In this document: positions 40,896 to 51,314 of the stretch, piece by piece
How positions within the stretch are numbered: the stretch's first letter is position 1
Layout of the letters: each line of letters begins with the position of its first letter
The notes under the pieces: model-generated
Seen by the model: only the letters and a program-made list of their open reading frames with translations
Told to the model about the DNA's origin: nothing
Database searches by the model: none
Made by a program: the position numbers and the translations under genes
NCBI GenBank assembly: GCA_030220185.1
Contig: JASPKZ010004564.1
Coordinates: forward strand, 124,001-188,000
Origin: Diploptera punctata
Taxonomy: Eukaryota > Arthropoda > Insecta > Blattodea > Blaberidae
Direction of reading: 5' to 3'
DNA length: 64,000 nucleotides

Positions 40896-41194
40896 ACCTT
40901 TGTTTAACCTCTCTATTGCACAGTGATCCAGAATGAGAAAAAAATCTGGAAGTCACTATTCGGGCTCCATATCATCCCACATGTATAAGATTAACAATTT
41001 TAAGAGTAAAAATATATCTGGATCGCATGCATGATGCGAGGGCCTTTAATTAGTTATTATATGCAAAGTATTCGTCATGACTGATTTAACAAACACAATT
41101 TATTTGCGGAGATACTTTGAAAAATAGATTAATCTAGTCACAAACAGACTTATGCATTTAGAAAATAATGATAATAATAAATAAATAAATATAA

Positions 41195-41324
41195 ATATCT
41201 TCAACTCGTGTCCAACTCAGGATCGGGTGGAGAGATGAGATGAGCCCCTATATGTAGAGGACTGTGTATGACAAGGATGCAGGTTGACCACGCTTGACGC
41301 ACCGTTACAGAGACAAATGAACGA

Positions 41325-41401
<77 letters not shown>

Positions 41402-41402
41402 A
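41195..41402 (+). repeat. Unclassified repeat end with (AAT)n tail
   Basis: A GC-richer segment (CAACTCAGGATCGGGTGGAG, CCACGCTTGACGCACCG) ends in ACGAAATAATAAT and a 75-bp AAT array, as a LINE/SINE 3' end with an expanded tail would. No partner was found. Confidence 0.5.
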
Positions 41403-41476
41403 TTATATATGAACTGGATATTTTAATGCAACTATACGCCAAATTCTGTACCTTCACATATGCAAATGATTCGCTA

Positions 41477-41815
41477 CGACACATTTAGAATAAAACTAGA
41501 GTTATCTACAAAAAAATAATTTTACCATCAAAAGCGTAGGGTGCTTTTTATGGTTTTTACATTTTCTTCTTAGAGACTTTACTTTTACCAATATCTGTTT
41601 ATTATCAAATATATTAATTGATATAGATCACCCCTCGCGTTTGATGGTAAAATTATTATTTTTTGTAGATAACTCTAGTTTTATACTAAATGTGTTGGAG
41701 ATTATTCTTTTGTTGACCACTTTAATTTTATCCCAAGCGTGTTGGAAATTAAAATTATGTTTCATTTTTTAATTCGGTTTTCTAATATAGCGTGTTGTTT
41801 TAGTTTTTTTAAACT
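41477..41815. repeat. Foldback palindrome core, solitary
   Basis: The same palindrome as in the foldback elements (CTAGAGTTATCTAC, CACGCTTT-like, TCAAATATATTAATTGATAT, AACTCTAG, CCCAAGCGTGTTGG, AATATAGCGTGTTG) but without tRNA arms. The left outer arm is missing. Confidence 0.75.
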
Positions 41816-42049
41816 ATTATTTATTTACTTAAGGATTAAATGACTGATCGATATTAGCATGCCTTTCTTTTGCTTGTGCTCTTATAATCTTATATTGACT
41901 TTGGCTTACATTAGCCTCAATAATTAACGAAATAACTTCACTTCATTGAAAGGTTTTACTTGGAGTTGTGATTTTGATGATTTCGAAACTCGAAGGGGTT
42001 TTCCTGCTCTTGTTGGAGTTGTTTAAGACAGCTTAATTTACTAGTTCCG

Positions 42050-42220
42050 GTGCCCTTTCCTCTCCATGCTCCTTTAAATGTACCTTAGTTGAAAAAGAGA
42101 GTTCTTTGAACGGATTTTCACGTCGAAGTTCTATAGCCATTCGCTTTTTACTTTCATGGCTAATATCTTCAAAACTGACACTAGGGCGTCCTCTTTGCTT
42201 TTTAGAGCTGTATGGGTGGA
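42050..42220 (-). pseudogene. Unknown protein fragment with GRP-x-FE-x-SK-R motif
   Basis: The minus strand gives SSKKQRGRPSVSFEDISHES, KKRMAIELRRENPFKELSFS and TKVHLKEHGEERAPELVN-stop, an open and strongly protein-like frame of about 57 codons. 'GRP..SFEDxS..SK.RM...LR...ELSFxT...L...G' recalls repeat proteins of transposon origin that I cannot name with confidence. No start codon or neighbouring exon was found. Confidence 0.4.
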
Positions 42221-43144
42221 TTAACTAGGAATAAAACACTTCATGCTTTTCACTTTTGTTAAATATTTTGTTGCAGAATAGCGTCCGTCACCTATACACG
42301 TTTTTTTTCACATAATATTCAGATATACTGTCAATGTTTATAGAATTTAATACAAATTGAAACAAACATTTTATTTGATTATTCCGACCTTTACCCAATT
42401 TTCACGGAAAACTTTGTACACTTCCCTTCTAGATTTGTAGAATTCCATAAGATACCACCGCAAATTAAACAAACTGGATAATATGTGTAAAAGTTGAGAT
42501 ATTAGCAAGCGTTAAGAACAGCCTTATTTCATGGGCATTGCATTACTGCAATCAGCTGTCAGTTATCGAGCGACAGAATTCCCGTCCTGAATGCAAGCAC
42601 ACACACGCTCACGGGCGGCAAGGTCACGCGTTATCTGCACAACACGAGTTCATTAATGTGTTGCGTAAATCTAAAGTAGCAAAAAGTAGTAAAAGTTTTC
42701 ACCCGTGCCAGATTAGCAACACTTTAAATTATACTTTGCTTTAGAAATAGTCGTGGGAAATAGCAGCGAAAGAGTTATAACTTAAGATAAATTCCGTTTT
42801 TCAAATCCGAAATAAAAGTTATTAATTTAATTATAATTCAGATGTGGGCTCTTTATCTATGCATTAGCAAAAAGGTATATGTCTGTTTAACACAATTATA
42901 GCGAGAGGCATTAAAATAACTATAACAAAAAGTGTTAATAGTATGTCAAAAATGTGGCATAACAATTCCGTTTTTATGATGCTTAAATTCACGGCCCAAA
43001 AATTAGGTCTAATAATTAGTATAGAGAACACTTTATTTGACAGATTTGTAGCCCATTTATTTGTTTAGATGACTGTTCGGGACTTTCCCCTCTAACGAAA
43101 TGTAAAAATTTAGATTTTTGCCGGTTTTTTTTTTACATTATGGA
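42221..43144. other. Spacer without recognised gene
   Basis: ORF 42538-42744 (+) crosses a GC-richer patch (CACACGCTCACGGGCGGC) but shows no domain. Nothing else was seen. Confidence 0.35.
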
Positions 43145-43545
43145 TCACTGCGCTTTGTAGATAATTTTAAGAGTCTTACGCCAACTGGGCCTGACAGTAA
43201 CACGACCTGTCGGAAGAACATTTGAAACTATGAACCATGTGCGCCTACTTAGTTTTTTGACTACACAAGGGCATTGAGGGTTTCCCCGGAGGAGTGATCA
43301 GCTCAGTGCCCGGGCCACTTCCGAAACAACACGAAGCTTTAAGACAAGGAACAGATATTCACTCACATATTCATTTAAGCAAAGTGAATATTATATGGGT
43401 TGTGATGGTCAGGTAGTGTTCGGGGTTTCCCTCACCCCTCGAAAAAAAACTTCATCCAAGAAACTTGTCTCGACAGCGGATTGAATCCAGGTCAATTGCA
43501 TATGAAGCAACGAACCAATTCTACACACAGTACTGGACTGTAATT
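43145..43545 (-). repeat. Degenerate tRNA-like SINE remnant
   Basis: On the minus strand box B-like GGATTCAATCCGC with GTCGAGACAAG, GGGTGAGGGAAACCCCG and TGGTCAGGTAGTG-like sequence suggests a SINE related to the B/C head. Box A is not clear. Confidence 0.4.
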
Positions 43546-43659
43546 GTCTCTCCGTGAATTAATAGATGATTCCCGATTTCTTCGCTTCTCTAATAATATT
43601 GCCTTGATTAATTTTAACTTCGATTTAATTTGCATAAATATTTACCAACAATTATTTAT

Positions 43660-43775
43660 TATGTCATGATATCATGTATTTTTTCTGTACATGATATTCT
43701 TCACTGGTTGAGTGGAAGAGAAAAGCTTACGGCATTAAAATATGCCAATTTAAATATATTATTATTAACTTAACA
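43660..43775 (+). repeat. L-family LINE 3' end fragment
   Basis: CACTGGTTGAGTGGAAGAG, CTTACGGCATTAAAATATGC, then ATATTATTATTAAC: the 3' UTR hairpin region of the L2/CR1-like LINE, decayed. Confidence 0.5.
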
Positions 43776-43795
43776 ATGAAGTTCACCATTTAAAA

Positions 43796-43923
43796 GTTTT
43801 TTTTTGTCTAATGCCACCAGGTTGTTTATTTTATGACATTTCTGGTTATCTCCTCTGGCGTTGGCGGAATTGTAATCCATTTCTTAGGTTGGGGCACCTG
43901 GAAGGCGGAGTTACGTTACCCCG
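43796..43923 (-). repeat. SINE C 3' fragment
   Basis: The T-run then AATGCCACCAGGTTGT, GACATTTCTGGTTATC, GGTTGGGGCACCTGGAAGGC and GTTACGTTACCCCG. It is cut where the F-repeat starts (ACTATATAACTCATGCCC). Confidence 0.8.
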
Positions 43924-44690
43924 ACTATATAACTCATGCCCCAAATGGGAGTCAATGACCAATCACGTTACAATGATTTTTGATTTACAACCAATCACAA
44001 TCGTGTTTCGCCTAGACTTTTCCAACTAAAGTTTATCATAATAAAGAAAGCACCTCCTTTTTAACATTCTGAATAGGTCATAGCATTATTTTGCAGTGAC
44101 TGAATCACTAAGAAATACGGCTACCAGATTGTATATATAGTGCATAAATGTCAACACATACCGCATGCGGGAGTTAGGCTAATATAAAAAAAAACATTTG
44201 TAGCAATTGATTATACTACCAAAAAAAGAAACCACTGTTTGCACTTTATTAAATGTATTTTTTCCCAGAAAAATATAATTGTCATATTTACATCATAGGA
44301 CATCAGAAATTAATTAATATACAGTTTGATGTGTTTCATTTTTTCTCCACTAGAGTGCATTCTTACAATATTGCGTTCCTTTGGCAATAAATAATATGAT
44401 CTGGTTGCAGTGACGAACCAAAGATGGAAATGAAGCGTACCGATCGTTTCTCATTTGTTTTCAAACATCGCCGTTTACATTAAATATATAAATATTTTAA
44501 AATAACTATATTTAAATAATGATTTGTGAGTGAACAGCTTAATTTTATTCGTTAAATAGTCCTAACAAATGCCACTCTTGATTTCCAAACTCTCTAAAAA
44601 AATTCACTCCTCACTTCGTGAGTCGTGAATTTATTGATAAAGTGAGGAGTTAATTTATTGATAATTTGGAAATCACTCGTGGCATTACTT
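43924..44690 (-). repeat. F-repeat copy 4
   Basis: A full-length copy with both CCAAT boxes (GACCAATCACG, CAACCAATCAC), TTACAATATTGCGTTCC, CATCGCCGTTTACATTAAA and the terminal hairpin, here with an extra duplication of its loop (GAATTTATTGATAAAGTGAG). Confidence 0.85.
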
Positions 44691-44734
44691 ATGATAATAT
44701 GATGGGTGATAAATGATAATGAAGCGCCTGTTGG

Positions 44735-44885
44735 GTTCTTAACCTAAACTTAACCTAAATTCCAGGCCATGGACAACCACAGGAATAATTCCCCTTTATG
44801 AAAAAATTCCTATGATTTGTCCGGGAATCGAATCCGGGACCTATAGAACTGTAGCCAGAATGACTAATTCATAAGAGAAAATAAA
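44735..44885 (-). repeat. tRNA-like SINE fragment (family H)
   Basis: On the minus strand GTCCCGGATTCGATTCCCGG (box B with T-stem) follows TTCTGGCTACAGTTC. The body has GGGGAATTATTCCTGTGG and ends TTAGGTTAAGAACCC. Box A is weak. Confidence 0.5.
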
Positions 44886-44969
44886 AGTAGTGGGATTTTC
44901 AGGAAAAGAACCAATCCAGAGAAAAAAAAATCTGTGTAAATAATATTTTAAGATAACGTATTAATTCAA

Positions 44970-45570
44970 TTACCTTGGCTCCAAACTATCTTTTATCGAA
45001 GATAAAGTCATGAAGATAAACATTCAAATTCATCGGATCATAGGCGTAATTGTTCAAGTTTTAAAAATATTCTCAAACAGACATAAGGTCAAACATACCA
45101 GAATTAAGATTTTCGAAATTATTTCGAACATAAATGGTAGTGAGGCGTGGGCCAACAAAAAGATAGATGTAAGGAGACATGCAACATGTGAAACGAGTTT
45201 CTTTTAAAAGGGCTATCGAATACTCCGTCTTGATCCAAAATAAATGAAGACATAAGATACATAAAGGATTAAAAATACAGGGCTTCCAATATAAAACCGG
45301 ACACGCCTCACGGGGTTTCACCCGTCAGGCAGCGCTCTCTCCTCGTCCGCATTTCACTCTGCCAGCCGCAGAGTGTCCGGTTTTATACTGGAAACCCTAT
45401 AGATCCAATCATCCAGCACATAAAACAATACAAACTGAATTGAAAGAGAAAAGTGGTGCCAGGATGTCTTCTAACCGTTTACCAAATCAAATTATAATAT
45501 ATATTCCAAAAGGTCGAAGGAACTTGGGAAGTACAAAAACGATATTCAGAAACATAAAACTAAATTGTAC
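44970..45570 (+). pseudogene. Decayed LINE RT C-terminal region, split by a MITE
   Basis: YLGSKLSFIEDKVMKINIQI, KIFSNRHKVKHTRIKIFEI and GSEAWANKKID (44975-45150) correspond to the post-palm RT region (FKYLGS..S.E.., TRIK.Y..., YGSEAW). After the MITE, MSSNRLPNQIIIYIPKGRRN and LGSTKTIF (45465-45560) give the C-terminal 'R.P.....Y.P.GRR.LGR' signature. Multiple frame changes. Confidence 0.6.
45274..45403. repeat. Small MITE with 27-bp TIR and TA duplication
   Basis: CAGGGCTTCCAATATAAAAC plus CGGACAC at the left is mirrored by GTGTCCG plus GTTTTATACTGGAAACCCT at the right. TA flanks both ends. About 70 bp of GC-rich sequence lies inside. Confidence 0.85.
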
Positions 45571-45589
45571 TCCATGGTGTGACAGACCT

Positions 45590-45700
45590 AGAAGACCTTG
45601 GCTACAGGCCTCACATCCACATATGTTAATCACAAATAATGGCGATGATCATTTAGCCAGTATAGGGGTTACATGTGGTCTGCAATACGGGTCTCCCAAA
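45590..45700 (-). repeat. SINE D 3' fragment
   Basis: CTCACATCCACATATGTTAA, GATGATCATTTAGCCAG and ATAGGGGTTACATGTGGTC match 62918-63000. Confidence 0.65.
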
Positions 45701-45841
45701 AGTTATATCGGTAATTACCAAGAAACGTTGTATGAACGATAACTGGATTAGTTAATCATTCTCGATCATTTTAACTAGTTCATTGTTGGAAAAAAAAACT
45801 ATATTATGTGGCTATTCCTTATAATGACTTATCCTTGATTT

Positions 45842-46450
45842 TTCAGTGTATTGTTGTAAATTAGGCCTATAACTCTTCTTCTGTATTTAGTAACATTTTA
45901 AAATATTTTAAATTATTTAAAACAATTTTTATAAGTTTATTTTAAAATGTTTAAGTATTTATTCAAATACGCAAAAAAAAAATAACAATACTACAATATA
46001 GTATAAACGAAAAAGCGCACAACCAGCGATAAACCCTCGGCTCTGTCGATAACACAGCATCTCCGTCGATAATAACTGACTTATGTCCGAATTTAACAAA
46101 CATGAAAAAAAAGTCGTTTCTTGGGATCCACCCTAGGTTAGAGTAATTGAATTAGGTTAAGTGTGAGTTAGCTTCTAGGTTCTTTACATTTTAAATGTGT
46201 CTAAATACGTAAACAAAATACCTGCAACAGAATGGTCATGACAGGAAATAGTCCCCATCAGCGATAACCCTTTTTATATATCTATGGCAAGGAGCGATAA
46301 CCCTCTTTATATATCTATGGCAAGGAGCGATAACCTACTAGGCAACGATAATAATCGATATGTGGTTCTATGGTGCGTTATCGCTGCTTGCATGTATCCC
46401 CAGTTCTTTGAACTGATGGGCATGTGCAGTATTGTTGTATTGGAGTTAGA
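45842..46450 (+). repeat. S-repeat copy 3
   Basis: TTCAGTGTATTGTTGTAAAT, TTCAAATACGCAAA, repeated AGCGATAACCC blocks (46262, 46298, 46326) and TAATCGATATGTGGTTC match the 17.6-kb copies. It is more rearranged and has lost the GCGCATGCGC core. Confidence 0.65.
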
Positions 46451-46849
46451 CATTTTTTTTACAAATGCCCGAGTTTGTCTTTCGACATTCCTGGTTTCTC
46501 TCCTGGCATGGCGTACTTGTAACCCACTTCTGAGGTTGGGGCTCCTGGAAGGCAGGGTTACGTTGCCCCGAAGATAAGATGGGTGATGATGATGATGATG
46601 ATGATAGTGGTGTGCTAGGAGAGTCCCTAATATAAAGCTTAATCTAAGATGAATATGAATGATGATGATTGCGATGGCCATATGATTTCGGGGACAGTTT
46701 GGGCCTTAAAGTTTTCCTAACATTTGTCTTACAGGCGAGGAAAAACCCCGATAAAAACCTCACCTAGAAAAACTGTCCCGACCGTGGATCGAACCCGGGC
46801 CCGCTGCATGATAAGGCAGCACGCTACCTCGAGCCCACAGCGGTGAACT
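46451..46849 (-). repeat. SINE C copy
   Basis: A full-length minus copy from the T-run to GAGCCCACAGCGGTGAAC, with (GAT)n at 46580-46606. A possible short target duplication AGTTAGA (46444- and 46850-). Confidence 0.85.
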
Positions 46850-46974
46850 AGTTAGAAAATATATCGGGTTAGTTAAACTGTTGAATTCCCCTAGATAATA
46901 TATCGAGTCAGTTAAATTGTTGAATCCCCCTAGATGTCTCTCCCTATCTCTTTCTCCTTCTGTCTTCCCTTCCT

Positions 46975-47045
46975 CTGGTTTTCTCAATCTGGAGCCGATA
47001 CTTATTGTAGCTACTCAAATTATTCACGTACTCAAGGGCTTTCCT
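46975..47045 (-). repeat. SINE D middle fragment
   Basis: TCAATCTGGAGCCGATACTT and ATTGTAGCTACTCAAATT match TCAACCTGGAACCGCTACTT and ATTGAAGCTACCCAATT at 63026-63062. Confidence 0.6.
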
Positions 47046-47649
47046 GTCATGACAATATTATTTTCAAGATGGTTGCTAACACAAAACAATTATTCATACC
47101 AATCAATTAGGTCACATTTCGTTAGTTTTAAATATTGGTTAGTTAGTTTTATACTTAAAATTATATCACAAATTACACCAACCTTATATTTGTCAGATTT
47201 TTCTAGTTAGGTTGAATTCAGGTCGGGTTAGTTTTTTTAATGTATCTTGGACAAGAAATATGTCGATTTGTAAATTCATAAAATCTAAATATCGCTCATA
47301 ACGTTGTTATGCACTGACGTTACTATAATTGCCACTGATATCAAGATGATGCATTTCGAATCTAGGTGGGCTTGATTTTCACCTAGATATAAAGAATTGC
47401 TCCGAGGGAGTGGTGGTCGGGTGTGGGTTGTTCTGGACACTACATAACCTTGAAAACTGGAGCCTGTCATTAATTTTGAACCATTCAGTTTAAATTAAAA
47501 ACACCTGGAGAGAGCACCATTTTAAGTTCGATGTGGATTATTCTGTAGCTTTTCAGAGTATTCCCGTAAGTTGGCTATATTATTGTACCCATAATCAAAA
47601 ACTACATTAACATTTTAATAAATTGTTTATACATAACCTGTTTAAATTA
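47046..47649. other. Spacer without recognised gene
   Basis: Several GGTTAGTT-type words (47105-47235), otherwise nothing. Confidence 0.35.
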
Positions 47650-48170
47650 TTTTTTGCGCGATAGTGCGCTTTGTCGTACTTACAGCAAAGGCGAACATGA
47701 TTAAAAGTACAACCTCCTACATTTCTGGGTTGTATACTGTAATATTACATATTACGTACAATGTATGTACAAAAATATATCCAAAAGGTAGTGTTAATAT
47801 ACATTATACGAAACAAATCATTGGATTTTAAATGAACTGAACTTTATTTGAAACAACATAAAACAATAAATACGTACTTGCCGCCATTTTATGACTGATT
47901 GGTGTCACGGCCTACTGTATTCTCAAGACACACTGTTAATGTTAGTCGATTGTTTATAATGAACGCAAATATTTCCAACAAAGATGTTATTATTTTACTA
48001 TTATTTATTATTTTGAAAAAAAAACCATCGCGCAAAAAATGTACAACGCACGTTTGTGAAGTGTTTTACAGAATCTCGGAAATTAAAAACCTCGCTACCG
48101 CTCGATTTTTAAACATGTCCACGCTTCTGTAAAAACCACTTCCCAACCTCTCATCGTAATATATTATTGT
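47650..48170 (+). repeat. T-repeat copy 2
   Basis: Starts TTTTTGCGCGATAGTGCG, shares TTAATATACATTATACGAAA, GAACTGAACTTTATTTGAAA and the MNANISNKDVI-type frame (47961-) with 35411-36000. GCGCGAT near the start is mirrored by ATCGCGC at 48028. Confidence 0.65.
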
Positions 48171-48229
48171 CCACGCGCATAACGTCTCTGATCCCGCTAG
48201 TCTATTTCACAAAAGTAACAAAACGACCA

Positions 48230-48440
48230 TTACCGAGCGAGTTGGCTGGAATTTTCCGAAATTCCATGAGAAAAATTATTCCACCATAGGGTATCAAAGC
48301 AGGTGCATACCTGACAGTTCTGCATCAAGGCTGTGCCTTAAACCAGCATCACATTCCTTAAATAGTCACCTAACCAATGTTGCTTAACTTCAGTGATCGG
48401 ACGAAGACCTGTGTTATCAACATGGTATAGCCGCCAACTA
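48230..48440 (-). repeat. Chimeric 5S rRNA/tRNA-headed SINE
   Basis: On the minus strand GGCGGCTATACCATGTTGA, TCTTCGTCCGATCACTGAA and GTTAAGCAACATTGG reproduce the first two thirds of 5S rRNA, including the internal control region. The next part (GGTTTAAGG, GCCTTGATGCAGAACT, CTTTGATACC, TTTTCTCATGGAATTTCGG) aligns with the tRNA-headed SINE D (GGTTAAGG, GCCTTGGTGCAGAGCT, GTTCGAGTCTCC, TTTTCTCATGGCATTTCGG). Confidence 0.75.
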
Positions 48441-48560
48441 AATTGATTTGCCAACAGTACGTGGTGTTCCGCAAGGGACCAAAATCAAATGGGCATGAAC
48501 TGCATTAAGTTGATTGAGATTGGGAATCAATGGAGAGCTTTATTGAATGCGCCACTGAAC
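48441..48560 (+). other. Possible LINE scrap
   Basis: LPTVRGVPQGT (RT motif B-like) at about 48447-48480 and NQWRALLNAPLNF at 48523-48560 look like two separated pieces of a LINE ORF2. Too short to be sure. Confidence 0.3.
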
Positions 48561-48734
48561 TTTCAGGTATCAGATTTTGTTCATTTTTTAAGTATCGTGT
48601 AATATAATTTCTTACATTAATTCATCTTATATCGCTAATAAAATGCCACACCTAACCTGGCATAAATATTCCGCGATTTTAATTAAAAAACCGTCAACAA
48701 AAAAACATTTAATCAACAAAGATCAGCTATTTTT

Positions 48735-49300
48735 GTGACTATTTAACTCATGCCCCAAATGGTAGTCAACGACCAATCACGTTTCAATTCATTTTGTTTT
48801 ACAACCAATGACAGTCGTGTTTCTCCTCCTCTTTATCGATTTCTCTTTATCAGCTCCTGCTTAATAATCTGAACTGCTCACAGCATTATTTTTCTCCAAC
48901 AAATACATTGAATATATCAAATAATGAACAGATTCCTTGATTTTACTGAGTTGTTTACTAAAAAAATAAATTAATAACCTATAATGTTGATTATATTATA
49001 CAGTTTGATGTGTTTCATTATTTCTCCACTAGAGTGCATTCTTACAACATTGCGATCCTATTTGCCAATAAATAACATGATCAAGTTGCAGTGAATATAC
49101 ATAATCTCACATTCCTGATTTCTTTTTAGACATCGCCGTTTACATTAAACATATAAATATTTTAGAATTCCGGTAACTATGTTTAAATAATGACTTTTGA
49201 GTAAACAGATTAATTTTATTCGTTAAATAGTCCTAACAAATGCCACTTTTGATTTTCAAATCCTCTAGATAAATTGGAAATCACTCGTAGCATTACTTAA
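48735..49300 (-). repeat. F-repeat copy 5
   Basis: From GACTATTTAACTCATGCCCC to CACTCGTAGCATTACTTAAG. The terminal hairpin is collapsed (CCTCTAGATAAATTGGAAAT), so one stem strand was deleted. Confidence 0.8.
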
Positions 49301-49374
49301 GATAAAGAATTGGAATTTTGGAGAGGAAATGATAATTGATGTATCGAGTCATGACTTTTTAATTTATTATATTT

Positions 49375-49500
49375 TAACTCCGCCTTCCAGACGCCCCAAC
49401 CTCAGAAGTGGGTTACAAGTACGCCATGCTAGGAGAGAATACCAGGACTGTGGAAAGACAACCTGGGGCATTTGCAAAAAAAAATATATATATATATATA
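49375..49500 (+). repeat. SINE C 3' fragment with (TA)n tail
   Basis: CTCCGCCTTCCAGACGCCCC, AACCTCAGAAGTGGGTTAC, ACAACCTGGGGCATTTGC, A-run, then TA repeats. The head and first half are missing. Confidence 0.8.
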
Positions 49501-50671
49501 TACATTTTACTTCTAGCATGTAAAACTGGAGATATTGAGTTTAAATTCCAGCTCAAGAATATTTTTTCTCATCTTACTTTTTTTCTCCTCATAAGAAAGC
49601 GAACAATAAGTTGAAAATCCATGCACCAAATGATATTGTGTTAGTGTCTCTGTTCACTGGTTAAATTGTGCATTGTTTAAGCTCCTACATAAAATCTACT
49701 TTTTTTACAGTTATGGTAGATCAATGAGCATTTCCTCTCTACTGTGATTTTCCTTCATAATGAGGATCTTCGAGGTTTAATATTAACTGATGACTTACGA
49801 ACCACTCTTTGAAATGAAATTAATATCTCAAGATTTCCTCCTAAGGAGGTTTTACACCACATATTTACAGAAGTTCGTATTGACCATTTTTATCTGAATA
49901 AGTTATTTCAGGACTAATAACTTTAAAACAACAAAGAGTCAAAGTTTTAATGATATACACATAAATCTTACCCCAAATATTGCAGTGATGTACAGCCTAT
50001 TTTATAAGTAACTTAATACTCTAAAAATGTGGTTTATAACCTTTTCTGAGAGGATGCTTATTTCTCTCTTACTGACATATATTAGTCTACAAAAGCCGGA
50101 CTAGGATAGAAGAGAAACATAAGACTAAATTTAGAGCGCACAGTGAGCAAAACATGAGAAGTAGAGAATGATACGTGAAATTAATTTAACACTTTACTTC
50201 ACAAAACTTAATCACATTGTATATAATCTGCCTAGCTTGACTATGCAGTACTTCTCTCTTCACTAAATGCCACCGTGTGCACAACTGAACTAGGTTTATT
50301 GTAGAAAAAAAACTGAAAAAACTGTGAAGTAGATTGATGTCACAGATCGTAGTTTCGAAACACACCAATCCTATTTCAGCCTTTGTAGACTAACTCATGA
50401 ATTGAATACAGTGTATAACAGGGTTAATAATGAAAATAGACAGGGTAATATGTAGAATAATAGTTTATTTATTACTTGTTTTACTGTGAAATCACAAATG
50501 TAAACATATTGCAAATAAAATGAATTATATTATAAATATAAATTATTTATTACCTGGCATTCTTGTATACTTATTTGGGGATAAGATTTATTATTTTAAA
50601 ATTTTACTATAGTGTTTTATCGATACTAGTAAAATTCATGGTAAGTTTCCTTTGAGGTATTAGTTCACAAT
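49501..50671. other. Spacer without recognised gene
   Basis: No domain-bearing ORF; AT-rich. Confidence 0.4.
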
Positions 50672-50749
50672 AATATAACGTACGGTTAAAAACTATAAAA
50701 TAGTTACCTTGTAGGTCCGTCTTCTCAACTTAAGTTATTTTAAAACTCT

Positions 50750-50780
50750 GTAGGCCTTTCGGGACTAGTCCCATCATCAG
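50750..50780 (-). ncRNA. Hammerhead ribozyme motif, P3 left arm
   Basis: On the minus strand CTGATGA (canonical), stem II GGGAC-TA-GTCCC, GAAA, palindromic stem III GGCC, UH = TA. Flanks ATTCTG before and CAGAGT after pair over 6 bp as stem I (one T-G pair). Confidence 0.75.
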
Positions 50781-50857
50781 CAGAATGCATTAGGTCCGTT
50801 CTTGTTAACCCTTGTTGAAGCACTGTGCTTCAACAAGAACGGACCTAATACATTCTG

Positions 50858-50888
50858 CTGAAGATGGGACTAGTCCCGAAAGGCCTAC
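50858..50888 (+). ncRNA. Hammerhead ribozyme motif, P3 right arm
   Basis: CTGAAGA, stem II GGGAC-TA-GTCCC, GAAA, palindromic GGCC, TA; stem I ATTCTG/CAGAGT as in the left arm. The two motifs face outward on opposite strands. Confidence 0.75.
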
Positions 50889-51314
50889 AGAGTTTTAAAA
50901 TAACTTAAGTTGAGAAGACGGACCTACAAGGTAACTATTTTATAGTTTTTAACCGTACGTTATATTGCTATAGTGTTTTAATTAGTATAGTATTATTATT
51001 AATAATGATTAAATTAGATGCACATTAAATAGTAGTTTATTGTATTTAATTTTATAAGTTGTTTAAGGAATTAGGCAAAGAATTATTCGCAGGCCCAGAT
51101 TTTGATGACCTAAAAATTAAATATGACCTAAAAATATAACAGGAAAAACGCCGTATAATGGCCAGAAACCGCAGCAAAAAATCTGAAATAAGCCGTACAT
51201 TTACTCATTCAGATGACACAAATTTACTTCATTGACGTTATCTCTAATAAAATACAATGATCTGAAAATTATTATATTTGAAATTCATACGAGTAAAAAT
51301 AAAACTATTGAATA

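Larger units (their letters stand above)
50672..50966. mobile_element. PLE family P3 near-perfect inverted repeat
   Basis: The left arm begins AATATAACGTACGGTTAAAA and the right arm ends with its inverse. The arms are about 140-150 bp, differing by one 10-bp insertion (AACCCTTGTT) in the left and a few substitutions, and meet in a TTGAAGCACTGTGCTTCAA hairpin centred at 50824. Each arm carries a hammerhead motif. The high identity implies recent origin. Confidence 0.85.
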
